A DNA stretch of 19,974 nucleotides from JAUXFS01 sp050329575 (GCA_050329575.1 JBHJOP010000073.1:1-19974); one strand, 5' to 3'; shown: positions 1-7,833, numbered from the stretch's first letter. Numbers and translations: made by a program. Notes: a model not told the origin generated them from the letters alone.

Positions 1-99
1 GGCCTCGGCGGCGGCCGCCGGTGCGGCTTCGCCGGGGAGGCGCTGCTCGGCGGCGGGCGGGGCGGCGCACGCGGCCAGCAGCATCAGCAGCGGGAGCAA
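1..99 (-). CDS. possible lipoprotein, N-terminal fragment only
   Basis: The minus-strand frame reads a hydrophobic leucine-rich stretch ending in a lipobox-like L-A-A-C, then an Ala/Pro-rich low-complexity segment that runs off the window edge. That is the shape of a type II (lipoprotein) signal peptide. An in-frame stop at 151-153 limits the start to about 50 codons. The only usual start codons are TTG at 99 and ATG at 84, and neither has a clear Shine-Dalgarno sequence or a basic n-region, which weakens the call. It would lie about 30 bp downstream of the hydrolase stop on the same strand. No function can be given from about 30 residues, and a chance hydrophobic frame in GC-rich DNA is a real alternative. 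Confidence 0.3.
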   Translation of the reverse strand, partial: MLPLLMLLAACAAPPAAEQRLPGEAAPAAAAEA

Positions 100-130
100 C
101 GGGACGGGGGGCAGGTGCGCGGCTCCGCGG

Positions 131-1411
131 CTACCACGCCGGCGGCGGGATCAGACGCAGCCGGTCGCCGGCCAGCCGATAAGGCAGGCCGCGGCTCCGG
201 GCCATCGTTTCGAAGCGCGCCAACTCATCGCCGGCCAGCACCGTCCCGACGCCGGTCAAGAGCCCGAGATCGCCGGTGTAGAGGAGGAGGGCCGCGAAGC
301 TGACGAGGACGTCGGCGGCGGTGAAGTTGCAGTGCTCGAAGCGCTCGACCCGGATCGGCAGGTGATGGGCGAGGAAGGCGCCCGTGAGCAGCGTCTTCAC
401 CGAATACAAGGTCTGGTGCCAGGCGGGGACCTGCTGGTCGAGGCTGGTGTGGAGCGTGATCAGCGGCGACGACAGTCGGCCGGTGGTGTCGTAATGAGTC
501 CGCATCTCGGCGACCGCCGCCGGGTCGGCGGCGATGCGGGCGACCGCGGCATTGAGGGCGACGTCGTCGCCGGAGCCGGTGTACCAGCGGAGCAGGTTGC
601 CGAACGGCATGCCGCCCAGCGTCGCGACCGCGTCCCGGAAGTTGACGACGCCATAGCGGAGCACGTCGCTGACGGAGATCCTCAGCGACCCGACCGGGTC
701 GGCGATATCGAACGGCAGTTTGGCGACCTTGGCGTAGTCCATCAGCGTCGCCGCGTTGGCCGGGTCGAACACCACCGGCGCGACCACCTGGGCGTAGTAG
801 TCCGTCCAGCCGGCGACGAGGTCGGGCGACGGATCGAGCGGATCGCCGGGAATCAGCCCCGGAAAGAACGCGTCGAACAGCGCCCGGGCGTCGCCGAAGT
901 AATTGATCTGGCCGCGGAAGCTGCCGATCGGCCCGCACGCCGCAACGCCGCCCGCGAACACCTCCGGGTGCCGCTCGACGAGCAGCGCGGTGATGATGCC
1001 GCCTTCGGACGCACCGGTCAGGAACACCTTGTCGGGCGGGCCGTAGGTGGCGGCATAGATGTCGACGAGGTCGAGGATGTCGGCGGCGCCCTGGCGGATC
1101 GCCAGCCCGGTCTTGCTGTAGCTGTTGGTGGCGAACGCGAATCCGAGGTCGTTGACCAGCCCGGGAAGCGACAGGCCGCCGGCCGCGAGCTGCTCTTCCG
1201 GGATCTGGACCGGAGTGCCGGCGTCCTGGAAGCCGTGGGCGAACACCACCAGGCTGCCGTTGAACCGCTCCGGCGGCGGCAGGCAGATGCGGTAGATCGA
1301 GCCGCTCTTCTGCAGGCCGTCGGGATCGCAGGTCGACTGGGCGCGGACATCCGGCGCGGCGGCGACGGCAAGGACGAACGCGCAGGCGAACAACCAGCGG
1401 AGCGCGGGCAT
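131..1411 (-). CDS. secreted alpha/beta-hydrolase (serine esterase-like)
   Basis: The protein has 426 residues. Residues 1-25 form a typical Sec signal peptide: a basic Arg, a hydrophobic core, and VRA before Gln at the likely cleavage site, so export to the periplasm or outside is expected. The mature part has alpha/beta-hydrolase signatures: VFAHGF (about 56-61, oxyanion-hole region), the nucleophile elbow GASEGG with Ser135, a candidate acid Asp325 in SLDQQVP, and a candidate His360 in ERFEHCNF. Two candidate cysteine pairs could form disulfides. The start at 1411 was chosen because it begins the signal peptide and has AGAGAGGA upstream; the frame extends to 1597 but that part is shadow. 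It lies 73 bp downstream of the formate dehydrogenase gene on the same strand. The substrate is unknown, and an ester or oligoester is a guess from the fold. Confidence 0.82.
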   Translation of the reverse strand: MPALRWLFACAFVLAVAAAPDVRAQSTCDPDGLQKSGSIYRICLPPPERFNGSLVVFAHGFQDAGTPVQIPEEQLAAGGLSLPGLVNDLGFAFATNSYSKTGLAIRQGAADILDLVDIYAATYGPPDKVFLTGASEGGIITALLVERHPEVFAGGVAACGPIGSFRGQINYFGDARALFDAFFPGLIPGDPLDPSPDLVAGWTDYYAQVVAPVVFDPANAATLMDYAKVAKLPFDIADPVGSLRISVSDVLRYGVVNFRDAVATLGGMPFGNLLRWYTGSGDDVALNAAVARIAADPAAVAEMRTHYDTTGRLSSPLITLHTSLDQQVPAWHQTLYSVKTLLTGAFLAHHLPIRVERFEHCNFTAADVLVSFAALLLYTGDLGLLTGVGTVLAGDELARFETMARSRGLPYRLAGDRLRLIPPPAW

Positions 1412-1484
1412 CTGAGGTGTCCTCTCTTTCGTTCTCTCCGATCGCGCCGCCTCGGGCGCGGGAGTCCATCCCCCCAGGGTCAGC

Positions 1485-4244
1485 CTACTCCGCGGCGGGG
1501 ACCTTGTCGACGCGGGCGGCGCAGACCTTGAACTCGGGGATCTTGCCGAACGGATCGAGCTTCGGGTTGGTGAGCAGGTTGGCGGCGGCCTCGGCAAAGC
1601 AGAACGGCATGAACACCATGCCCTCCGGAACGTCGCCGTCGGCGCGCGCGGTCACCTCGACGGCGCCGCGCCGGGTGCGGACCGTCACCCGGTCGCCGGC
1701 GGCGAGCCCGAGGCGTTCGAGGTCGCACGGGTTGAGGCCGGCGATCGCCTGCGGCTCCAGGGCGTCGAGGACGCTGGCGCGCCGGCTGATGGCGCCGGTG
1801 TGCCAGTGCTCGAGCAGCCGGCCGGTGCTGAGCAGCAGAGGATAGGCGTCGTCGGGCGTCTCGTCGGGCGGCACCAGACCGACGACGACCAGTCGGCCGC
1901 GACCGTCGGCGGTCGGGAACCCGTCGCCGAACAGGATCTCCCGGCCCGGCCGGTCCTCGTCCGCGCACGGATAGGTGACCGCGTCCTCCCGCTCCAGCCG
2001 CTCCCAGGTGATCCCGGCGATCGACGGCATCACGGCGCGCATCTCCGCGAACACCGCACGCGGGTGGTCGCAGGGCCAGTCGAGGCCGAGGCGGCGGGCG
2101 ATCTCCCGGACGATCCACCAGTCCTGGCGGGCGTCGCCCGGCAGCGCCAGCGCCTCGCGGGCGAGCTGCACCTGCCGGTTGGTGTTGGTGAAGGTGCCGG
2201 TCTTCTCCGGAAACGCCGAGGCCGGCAGCACGACGTCGGCGAGGAACGCGGTCTCGGTGAGGAAGATGTCCTGAACCACCAGATGCTCGAGCGATGCCAG
2301 CGCCTCGCGAGCGTGCGCGGCGTCGGGGTCCGACATCGCCGGGTTCTCGCCCATCACGTAGAGGCCGCGGATCGTCCCGGCGCGTGCGGCCGCGAGGATC
2401 TCGACCACCGTCAACCCGCGCTCGGGATCGAGCGGCGTGCCCCACAAGTGCTCGAAGAAGGCGCGCACCGCGGCGTCGTCGACCGGGCGGTAGTCGGCGT
2501 AGACCATCGGGATCAGGCCGACGTCGGAGGCGCCCTGGACGTTGTTCTGGCCGCGCAGCGGATGCAGGCCGGTGCCGGGGCGCCCGATCTGGCCGGTGAT
2601 CAGCGCCAGCGCGATCAGGCAGCGGGCGTTGTCGGTGCCGTGGACGTGCTGGGAAATGCCCATCCCCCAGAACACGATCGCGCGCTCGGCGCCGGCATAG
2701 AGGCGAGCGACGGTCCGGATGGTGTCGGCGTCGATGCCGCACACCGTCGCCATCCGCTCCGGCGAGGTCTCCCGGACCCGTGCCGCCAGGGCGGCGAAGC
2801 CGGTGGTGAACCGTTCGACGTAGCCTGCGTCGACGAGGCCCTCGACGATGATCGTGTGCAGCATCGCGCTCAGCAGCGCGACGTCGGTGCCCGGTGTCAG
2901 CGGCAGCACGACATCGGCATGGCGGTCGAGGGCCTGGCGGCGGGGATCGGCAACGATCAGGGTCGCGCCCCGTTTCGCCGCCTGCTTGATGAAGGTGGCG
3001 GCGACCGGGTGGTTCTCGGCCGGGCGGGCCCCGATGACGAAGATCACGTCGGCCTCCAGCGCGGCGGTGAACGGCGCAGTGACCGCCGCCGAGCCGATCC
3101 CCTCGATCAGCGCCGCCACCGAGGACGCGTGGCAGAGGCGGGTGCAATGATCGACGTTGTTGGTGCGGAAGCCGGTGCGGACCAGCTTCTGGAACAGGTA
3201 GGCCTCCTCGTTGGAGCCCTTGGCGGAGCCGAAACCGGCGAGCGCCCGGCCGCCGTCGCGGTCGCGAATGCGGCGGAAGCCCTCGGCGGCGCGATCGAGG
3301 GCCTCCTCCCAGCTCGCTTCGCGGAAGTGGGTGAGCGGGTCGCCCGGATCGACGATCGCGGCCAGGTCCTTGGCGGCGTCCGCCCTGCGGATCAGCGGCC
3401 GCACCAGGCGGTGCGGATGGCTGACGTAGTCGAAGCCGAAGCGGCCCTTGACGCACAGCCGGTTGCGGTTGGCGGGGCCGTCGCGGCCGTCGACGGCGAC
3501 GATGCGGTCGCCGCGGACGTGGTAGGTGATCTGGCAGCCGACCCCGCAGTAGGGGCAGAGGGACGCGACCTGCCGCTCGACCGGCCCGCCATGGATGCCG
3601 GCGGCGTCGAGCCGCGTCGCCGGCATCAGCGCCCCGGTCGGGCAGGCCTGCACGCACTCGCCGCACGCGACGCAGGTGCTGTCGCCCATCGGGTCGTCCT
3701 GGTCGAAGACGATCTTCGTCCCGACCCCGCGGCCGGCCATGCCGATGACGTCGTTGACCTGCACCTCGCGGCAGGCGCGGACGCACAGGCCGCAGTGGAT
3801 GCAGGCGTCGAGGTGCACCGCCATCGCCGGGTGGCTGAGGTCGGGCGGCGGCGGCGGGCGGGCGGGGAAGCGGCTGGCGGTGAGCCCGGCGGCGTCGGCC
3901 CACCGCCAGAACGGCGAGCCGGGATCATGGGCGACCGCTTTCGCCGGCTGATCGGCGAGCAACATCTCCAGGACCATCCGCCGCGCGCTCGTCGCCCGTT
4001 CGCCGGCGGTCCGCACCACCATCCCGGCCGTCGGCGTCCGCAGGCAGGACGGCGCCAGCGCCCGCTCGCCCTCGATCTCGACCATGCAGGCGCGGCAGTT
4101 GCCGTCGGGCCGGTAGCCGGGGGCGTCGCGATGGCAGAGGTGGGGGAGCACCGTGCCCCGCCGCTTCGCCACCTGCCACAGCGTCTCGCCGGGGGCGGCC
4201 TCGACATCGACGCCATCGAGGACGAAGCGGACGGCGGCCGTCAT
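1485..4244 (-). CDS. fdsA: NAD-dependent formate dehydrogenase, catalytic (molybdopterin) subunit alpha
   Basis: The protein has 919 residues and oxidises formate to CO2 at a bis-MGD Mo or W centre in the cytoplasm. Domains in order: NuoG-like [2Fe-2S] with Cys37, 50, 53 and 67; two [4Fe-4S] ferredoxin motifs (Cys148/151/154/158 and Cys191/194/197/201); a further [4Fe-4S] at the start of the molybdopterin domain (CPYCGVGC, Cys230/233/237, with Cys264 before Lys266); then the catalytic domain. The active site is HCTRLCH, so the metal ligand is Cys371 (not selenocysteine) followed by His372; RGQNNVQG around 564-571 is the family's conserved Arg segment. The C-terminal dinucleotide-binding domain is complete. 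No His/Cys cluster (H-x3-C-x2-C-x5-C) is present between residues 67 and 148. The start ATG overlaps the stop of the upstream subunit as ATGA, which implies translational coupling. Confidence 0.94.
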   Translation of the reverse strand: MTAAVRFVLDGVDVEAAPGETLWQVAKRRGTVLPHLCHRDAPGYRPDGNCRACMVEIEGERALAPSCLRTPTAGMVVRTAGERATSARRMVLEMLLADQPAKAVAHDPGSPFWRWADAAGLTASRFPARPPPPPDLSHPAMAVHLDACIHCGLCVRACREVQVNDVIGMAGRGVGTKIVFDQDDPMGDSTCVACGECVQACPTGALMPATRLDAAGIHGGPVERQVASLCPYCGVGCQITYHVRGDRIVAVDGRDGPANRNRLCVKGRFGFDYVSHPHRLVRPLIRRADAAKDLAAIVDPGDPLTHFREASWEEALDRAAEGFRRIRDRDGGRALAGFGSAKGSNEEAYLFQKLVRTGFRTNNVDHCTRLCHASSVAALIEGIGSAAVTAPFTAALEADVIFVIGARPAENHPVAATFIKQAAKRGATLIVADPRRQALDRHADVVLPLTPGTDVALLSAMLHTIIVEGLVDAGYVERFTTGFAALAARVRETSPERMATVCGIDADTIRTVARLYAGAERAIVFWGMGISQHVHGTDNARCLIALALITGQIGRPGTGLHPLRGQNNVQGASDVGLIPMVYADYRPVDDAAVRAFFEHLWGTPLDPERGLTVVEILAAARAGTIRGLYVMGENPAMSDPDAAHAREALASLEHLVVQDIFLTETAFLADVVLPASAFPEKTGTFTNTNRQVQLAREALALPGDARQDWWIVREIARRLGLDWPCDHPRAVFAEMRAVMPSIAGITWERLEREDAVTYPCADEDRPGREILFGDGFPTADGRGRLVVVGLVPPDETPDDAYPLLLSTGRLLEHWHTGAISRRASVLDALEPQAIAGLNPCDLERLGLAAGDRVTVRTRRGAVEVTARADGDVPEGMVFMPFCFAEAAANLLTNPKLDPFGKIPEFKVCAARVDKVPAAE

Positions 4245-5929
4245 GGCGCCGCCGCCGCGAGGAGCCGCAGCGCGCTCTCGACCGGGTTCGGCGCCGCCTG
4301 GCCGAGGCCGCAGATCGAGGCGTCGCGCATCGTCCGGGCGAGTTCGCCGATCAGCGGCCCGTCCCAGGTCGGGGTCGCGGTCAGCGCCAGCAGCTTCTCG
4401 CAGCCGACCCGGCACGGCGTGCATTGGCCGCAGCTCTCGTCCGCGAAGAAGCGGAGCAGGTTGCGGACGACGGCGCGCAGGTCGTCGCGATCGGAGAGCA
4501 CCACCACCGCGCCCGAGCCGACGAAGCAGCCCTCGGCGTCCAGCGCCCCGAAGTCGAGCGGCAGGTCGGCCTTGGCGGCCGGCAGGATGCCGCCCGAGGC
4601 GCCGCCGGGGAGATAGGCCGCGAACACGTGGCCGTGCGCCATGCCGCCGGCATGGTCCTCGATCAGCCGGCGGGCGGTGACGGTCGACGGCGCCCGCTTG
4701 ACGCCCGGCTCCCTGACGCGGCCGGAGACCGAGTAGAAGCGGGGCCGGCCGGCGTCGCGGTACCAGGCGCCGCCGCGCTCGAGGATGTCGCGCAGCCACC
4801 ACAGGGTCTCGACGTTGTGGATCAGCGTCGGGCGGCCGAACAGGCCGCGGGTCGCCGGGAACGGCGGCCGGTTGCGGGGCAGGCCGCGCCGGCCCTCGAG
4901 GCTCTCCAGCATCGCCGTCTCCTCGCCGCAGACGTAGGCGCCGGCGCCGCGGCGGAGATGCAGGGCGATGCCGTCGGCGAACCCGGCGGCGGTGAGCCTC
5001 GCGATCTCGTCGGCGAGCAAGGCGCGCGCCGCGGGGTACTCGTCGCGGACGTAGAGATAGATCGCGTCCGCCGCCACCACCCGGGCGGCGATCAGCGCCC
5101 CTTCGAGCACCCGGTGCGGGTCGCTCTCCAGCAGCAGACGGTCCTTGAAGGTGCCGGGCTCGCCCTCGTCGGCGTTGACCGCGACCACGCGCGGCGGCGC
5201 CGTGCCGCCGAGGAACCGCCACTTGCGCGCCGCCGGGAAGCCGGCGCCGCCGAGGCCGCGCAGGTCGGCGGCCTCGATGGCGGCGAGCACCTCGTCGCCG
5301 GACCGCTCGCCGACGGTCACCGCCCGCAGCGCCCGGTAACCGCCGCCGGCGAGATAGGCCTCGAGACCGACGGCAGCGGGGGGATCGGCCTCGGTCAGGC
5401 CGGCGCGGGTCGCGGCGGCGACCGTGTCGGCATCGGCCGTCCACACCGGTCGCCGGCCGACCACCGCCACCGGCGCCTTGTCGCAGCCGCCGACGCAGGG
5501 CGCGGCGATCACCCGGACGCCGGCGCCGAGGGTGGCGGCGAGGGTGCGCCGCAACGCCTCGCCGCCGGCGAGCGCGCAGGCGATGCCGTCACAGACCCGG
5601 ACGGTCGGCGGCGGCGGCGGCGTGCCGTCGTCGAGGACGTCGAAATGGGCGTAGAAGCCGGCGACCTCGTAGACCTCGGCCTGCGCGAGCCGCAGCTCGG
5701 CGGCGAGCGCCGCGATGTGGCGGGCGGAGAGGCCGCCGTAGCGGTCCTGGATGCGATGCAGGTGTTCGATCAGCAGATCGCGGCGGCGCGGCCGGTCGCC
5801 GAGCAGCCCGCTGATCTCGTCGCGGGCGGCGGCATCGACCCGCCGCCCCTTCGGATACCCGGGCGGCGGCCGGTCGCGGCGGGGACGGACGGACGGGGGG
5901 GACGGGGAGGACGGGGGCGTGACCGACAT
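4241..5929 (-). CDS. fdsB: formate dehydrogenase diaphorase subunit, FdsG-FdsB (NuoE-NuoF) fusion
   Basis: This 562-residue protein passes electrons from the catalytic subunit to NAD+. Residues about 30-160 are a NuoE/FdsG domain with a [2Fe-2S] site, Cys113-x4-Cys118 and Cys145-x3-Cys149. Residues about 200-562 are NuoF/FdsB-like: the glycine-rich GLGGAGFPAARKW (225 on), the FMN-binding NADEGEPGTFKDR (252-264), GAGAYVCGEETAM (328-340), and the N3-type [4Fe-4S] ligands Cys500/503/506 with the distant Cys540. In FdsABG enzymes of Cupriavidus and Rhodobacter these are two proteins; a fused form of about this size is known as the beta subunit of Methylobacterium extorquens Fdh1. The start at 5929 is a judgement: ATGs at 5971 and 6004 would add a basic tail unlike the family. 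No strong Shine-Dalgarno sequence helps. It lies 80 bp downstream of the GlxA-type regulator. Confidence 0.92.
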   Translation of the reverse strand: MSVTPPSSPSPPSVRPRRDRPPPGYPKGRRVDAAARDEISGLLGDRPRRRDLLIEHLHRIQDRYGGLSARHIAALAAELRLAQAEVYEVAGFYAHFDVLDDGTPPPPPTVRVCDGIACALAGGEALRRTLAATLGAGVRVIAAPCVGGCDKAPVAVVGRRPVWTADADTVAAATRAGLTEADPPAAVGLEAYLAGGGYRALRAVTVGERSGDEVLAAIEAADLRGLGGAGFPAARKWRFLGGTAPPRVVAVNADEGEPGTFKDRLLLESDPHRVLEGALIAARVVAADAIYLYVRDEYPAARALLADEIARLTAAGFADGIALHLRRGAGAYVCGEETAMLESLEGRRGLPRNRPPFPATRGLFGRPTLIHNVETLWWLRDILERGGAWYRDAGRPRFYSVSGRVREPGVKRAPSTVTARRLIEDHAGGMAHGHVFAAYLPGGASGGILPAAKADLPLDFGALDAEGCFVGSGAVVVLSDRDDLRAVVRNLLRFFADESCGQCTPCRVGCEKLLALTATPTWDGPLIGELARTMRDASICGLGQAAPNPVESALRLLAAAAP

Positions 5930-6009
5930 CGGCGAGGCTGAGCGTTTCCGGACCCGCTGGCGCAGCCGCATTGTGGGGGCGGATCGGCCGGCCCGCAACC
6001 GCATTCCGT

Positions 6010-7059
6010 TCAGCCGCGACCGCCGTCGACCGCCGCCGGCGCCTCGACGATCGGTTGGAACATCCGGCGGTAGGCCCCGGGGGTCAGTCCGGTCCGGCGC
6101 CGGAACAGGCGGCGGAAGAACGCCGGGTCCTCGTAGCCGACCGCGGCGCTGATCGCCTCGATCGCCGTCGGTCCGGTCTCGAGCAGGCGTTTCGCCTCCT
6201 CGATGCGGAGGTTCTGGACGTGCTCGATCAGCGTCGTGCCGGTCGCCGCCTTGAACCGCCGCTTCAGGGTGCGTTCCGGGACCCGCGCCGCCCGGACCGC
6301 GCCGCGGATCGCCTGCGGGTCACGGAACCGCTCCGCCAGCCACGCCTCGCAGCCGCGCACCACCGAGTCCGCGTGCGACTGGCGACGCACCAGGCCGGCG
6401 AAGGGGAGCTGACCCTCGCCGTGCCACTTGAGCAGGTACGCCTTGGCGATCGAGAGCGCCTCGCCGGGGCTGCAGTGGCGGGAGATGATGTGGATGGCGA
6501 GATCGTGCCAGGACGTGGTGCCGCCGGCGGTGACGATCCGTCCCGACGCATCCGCGAACAGCAGGTTGGGTTCGGGCCGGAAGCGGACGTGCGGATAGCG
6601 GGTGCGGAAGAGGTCCTGGTAGGCCCAGTGGGAGGTGGCCTCGCGGCCGTCGAGCAGGCCGGTCTCGGCCAGCATGATCGAGCCCGAACACGCGGAGTAG
6701 AGGGTGGTGCCGGCGTGATAGCGCCGCCGGACCCAGTCGATCAGGTCGGGATGGCGGCCGCCGAAGTCCTCGTCGGGCGCCAGCCACAGCTCCGGCAGGA
6801 TGACGATGTCGGCCGCCGGGTCGGCGTCGACGGCGAGGTCGGGGACCACCGGAATGCCGTTGCCGCAGCGGAACGGCTGCGCCGCGGGCGAGACGATCCG
6901 GGGGCGGAAGTAGCGGTGCCGGTGCTCGGCGCCGATCAGCAGCTGCCACAGGTTGCCGGTGGCGCAGAGCACGTCGATCATCCCGTACAGCGCCGAGCCC
7001 GCCGTCTCGGGGACGGCGACGATCAGGGCGTCGATCGGATCGGGGGGATGGGCCGGCAT
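6010..7059 (-). CDS. GlxA/FtrA-family AraC-type transcriptional regulator
   Basis: The protein has 349 residues. The N-terminal half is a DJ-1/PfpI (class I glutamine amidotransferase-like) domain with Cys124 in the nucleophile-elbow context SACSGSIML. In this family the domain usually senses a ligand rather than catalysing. The C-terminal half is an AraC/XylS DNA-binding domain with two helix-turn-helix units: about 247-275 (VPERTLKRRFKAATG) and about 298-322 (the conserved AISAAVGYEDPAFFRRLFRR, then TGLTPGAYRR). The start at 7059 has a good Shine-Dalgarno GGAGG eight bases upstream. The gene is divergent from the OsmC-family gene across 154 bp and sits directly upstream of the formate dehydrogenase genes on the same strand. 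Relatives such as GbdR and CdhR control quaternary-amine catabolism; whether this one controls fds, osmC or both is inference. Confidence 0.9.
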   Translation of the reverse strand: MPAHPPDPIDALIVAVPETAGSALYGMIDVLCATGNLWQLLIGAEHRHRYFRPRIVSPAAQPFRCGNGIPVVPDLAVDADPAADIVILPELWLAPDEDFGGRHPDLIDWVRRRYHAGTTLYSACSGSIMLAETGLLDGREATSHWAYQDLFRTRYPHVRFRPEPNLLFADASGRIVTAGGTTSWHDLAIHIISRHCSPGEALSIAKAYLLKWHGEGQLPFAGLVRRQSHADSVVRGCEAWLAERFRDPQAIRGAVRAARVPERTLKRRFKAATGTTLIEHVQNLRIEEAKRLLETGPTAIEAISAAVGYEDPAFFRRLFRRRTGLTPGAYRRMFQPIVEAPAAVDGGRG

Positions 7060-7213
7060 GGTCGGACCTCCGCATTCCGTGGCACGAATGACCCGTTTCT
7101 CGCATTTCTCGCTCTTATCGCCGGGCGGGTCGAGTCCTATCCTTGTCCCGTCGCTGCTTCGCCGACGGGCGGCAAGGTGGTTCGACAGACGACGTAACGG
7201 ATGGAGGATCGAA
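7060..7213. promoter_or_regulatory. divergent intergenic region between the GlxA-type regulator and osmC-like gene
   Basis: These 154 bp separate two divergent starts and must hold promoters for both. I could not assign confident -35/-10 pairs on either strand. Each side has a strong ribosome-binding site: GGAGG before the regulator's ATG at 7059 and GGAGG at 7203-7207 before the ATG at 7214. A stem-loop lies at 7141-7177. As the divergent site of an AraC-type regulator, it is the natural place for that regulator's operator. Confidence 0.5.
7141..7177 (+). other. two-part stem-loop in the osmC-like leader
   Basis: The inner stem is CCCGTCG (7147-7153) pairing with CGACGGG (7163-7169) around a 9-nt loop. 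The outer stem is CCTTG (7141-7145) pairing with CAAGG (7173-7177), with small asymmetric gaps between. It ends 36 bp before the ATG, so it would fold in the 5' leader or act as a DNA palindrome. No T-run follows, so a simple terminator is unlikely. Confidence 0.4.
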
Positions 7214-7786
7214 ATGACCAAGCATCAGACGGCGGAGAACCGGTCCACCGGCCTGAACGGCGTCGACGTCGACGGCATGTTCGCGACCATCGACGCCATC
7301 GCCAACGACTCCGGCCTCGCCGCGTTCCGGTTCCGGGCGGCCAACACCTGGATCGACGGCGGTCACAACCGCTCGGCCATCCAGGGCTTCTACGGATGCC
7401 GCAAGGAGGACGAGAGCCGCGCGACACCGTTCGTGCTGGAGGCCGACGAGCCGCCGGTGCTGCTCGGCCGCGACTCCGGCGCCAACCCGGTCGAGTTCAT
7501 CCTGCACGGCCTGGCGGCCTGCATGACCACCAGCATGGTCTACCACGCGGCGGCGCGCGGCATCGCGATCGAGGCGGTGGAGTCGGCCCTCGAAGGCGAT
7601 CTCGATCTGCGGGGCTTCCTGGGTCTCTCCGACGAGGTGCGCAAGGGCTACGAGAGCATCCGCGTCCGCATGCGGGTGAAGACCGATGCCGACCCGGACA
7701 CCTTGCGCGAACTCGTCGGCTTCTCGCCGGTCTACGACGTGGTGTCGCGATCGGTGCCGGTCGAGGTGACGATCGAGACCGCCTGA
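7214..7786 (+). CDS. OsmC/Ohr-family protein
   Basis: The protein has 190 residues, within the family's usual range. Many OsmC/Ohr proteins reduce organic hydroperoxides with a reactive cysteine. The central family segment is visible: GANPVEFILHGLAACMTTSM with Cys103 in the position of the peroxidatic cysteine, and the C-terminal SPVYDVVSRSVPVEV strand. The second cysteine usual in OsmC/Ohr near that strand is replaced (VSRSVPV). The only other cysteine is Cys62 in FYGCRKEDESR. The enzyme may therefore be a one-cysteine or atypical member, and peroxidase activity is not certain. The start at 7214 is set by GGAGG seven bases upstream. It is divergent from the GlxA-type regulator, which may control it. 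Confidence 0.88.
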   Translation: MTKHQTAENRSTGLNGVDVDGMFATIDAIANDSGLAAFRFRAANTWIDGGHNRSAIQGFYGCRKEDESRATPFVLEADEPPVLLGRDSGANPVEFILHGLAACMTTSMVYHAAARGIAIEAVESALEGDLDLRGFLGLSDEVRKGYESIRVRMRVKTDADPDTLRELVGFSPVYDVVSRSVPVEVTIETA

Positions 7787-7799
7787 GACGGCGGGACGA

Positions 7800-7833
7800 C
7801 GGCGGCGGGCCTCGCGATCGGCGCCCGCCGCCG
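7800..7833 (+). terminator. candidate terminator stem-loop after the osmC-like gene
   Basis: A perfect 11-bp GC-rich stem pairs 7800-7810 (CGGCGGCGGGC) with 7823-7833 (GCCCGCCGCCG) around a 12-nt loop. It starts 14 bp after the osmC-like stop and lies 75 bp before gluQ. No U-tract follows, so it may be a weak intrinsic terminator or a stabilising 3' hairpin. Confidence 0.5.

Noticed and set aside
1443..1460. 6-bp stem-loop between fdsA and the hydrolase as a terminator
   Set aside because: The stem is short, there is no T-run, and such stems are frequent by chance at this GC content.
332..1531. 399-codon open frame on the plus strand opposite the hydrolase
   Set aside because: The minus-strand frame has a signal peptide, a catalytic triad and a ribosome-binding site; this frame has none.
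3120..3150. Selenocysteine at the formate dehydrogenase active site
   Set aside because: The active-site codon encodes cysteine (HCTRLCH), and no in-frame TGA interrupts the gene.
1480..3903. 807-codon open frame on the minus strand in a second frame over fdsA
   Set aside because: It is a frame-shifted reading of fdsA with Arg/Pro-rich low-complexity sequence.
1800..4616. 938-codon open frame on the plus strand opposite fdsA
   Set aside because: The translation is rich in Arg, Ala, Gly and Asp with no recognisable domain; it is the complement of a clear gene in very GC-rich DNA.
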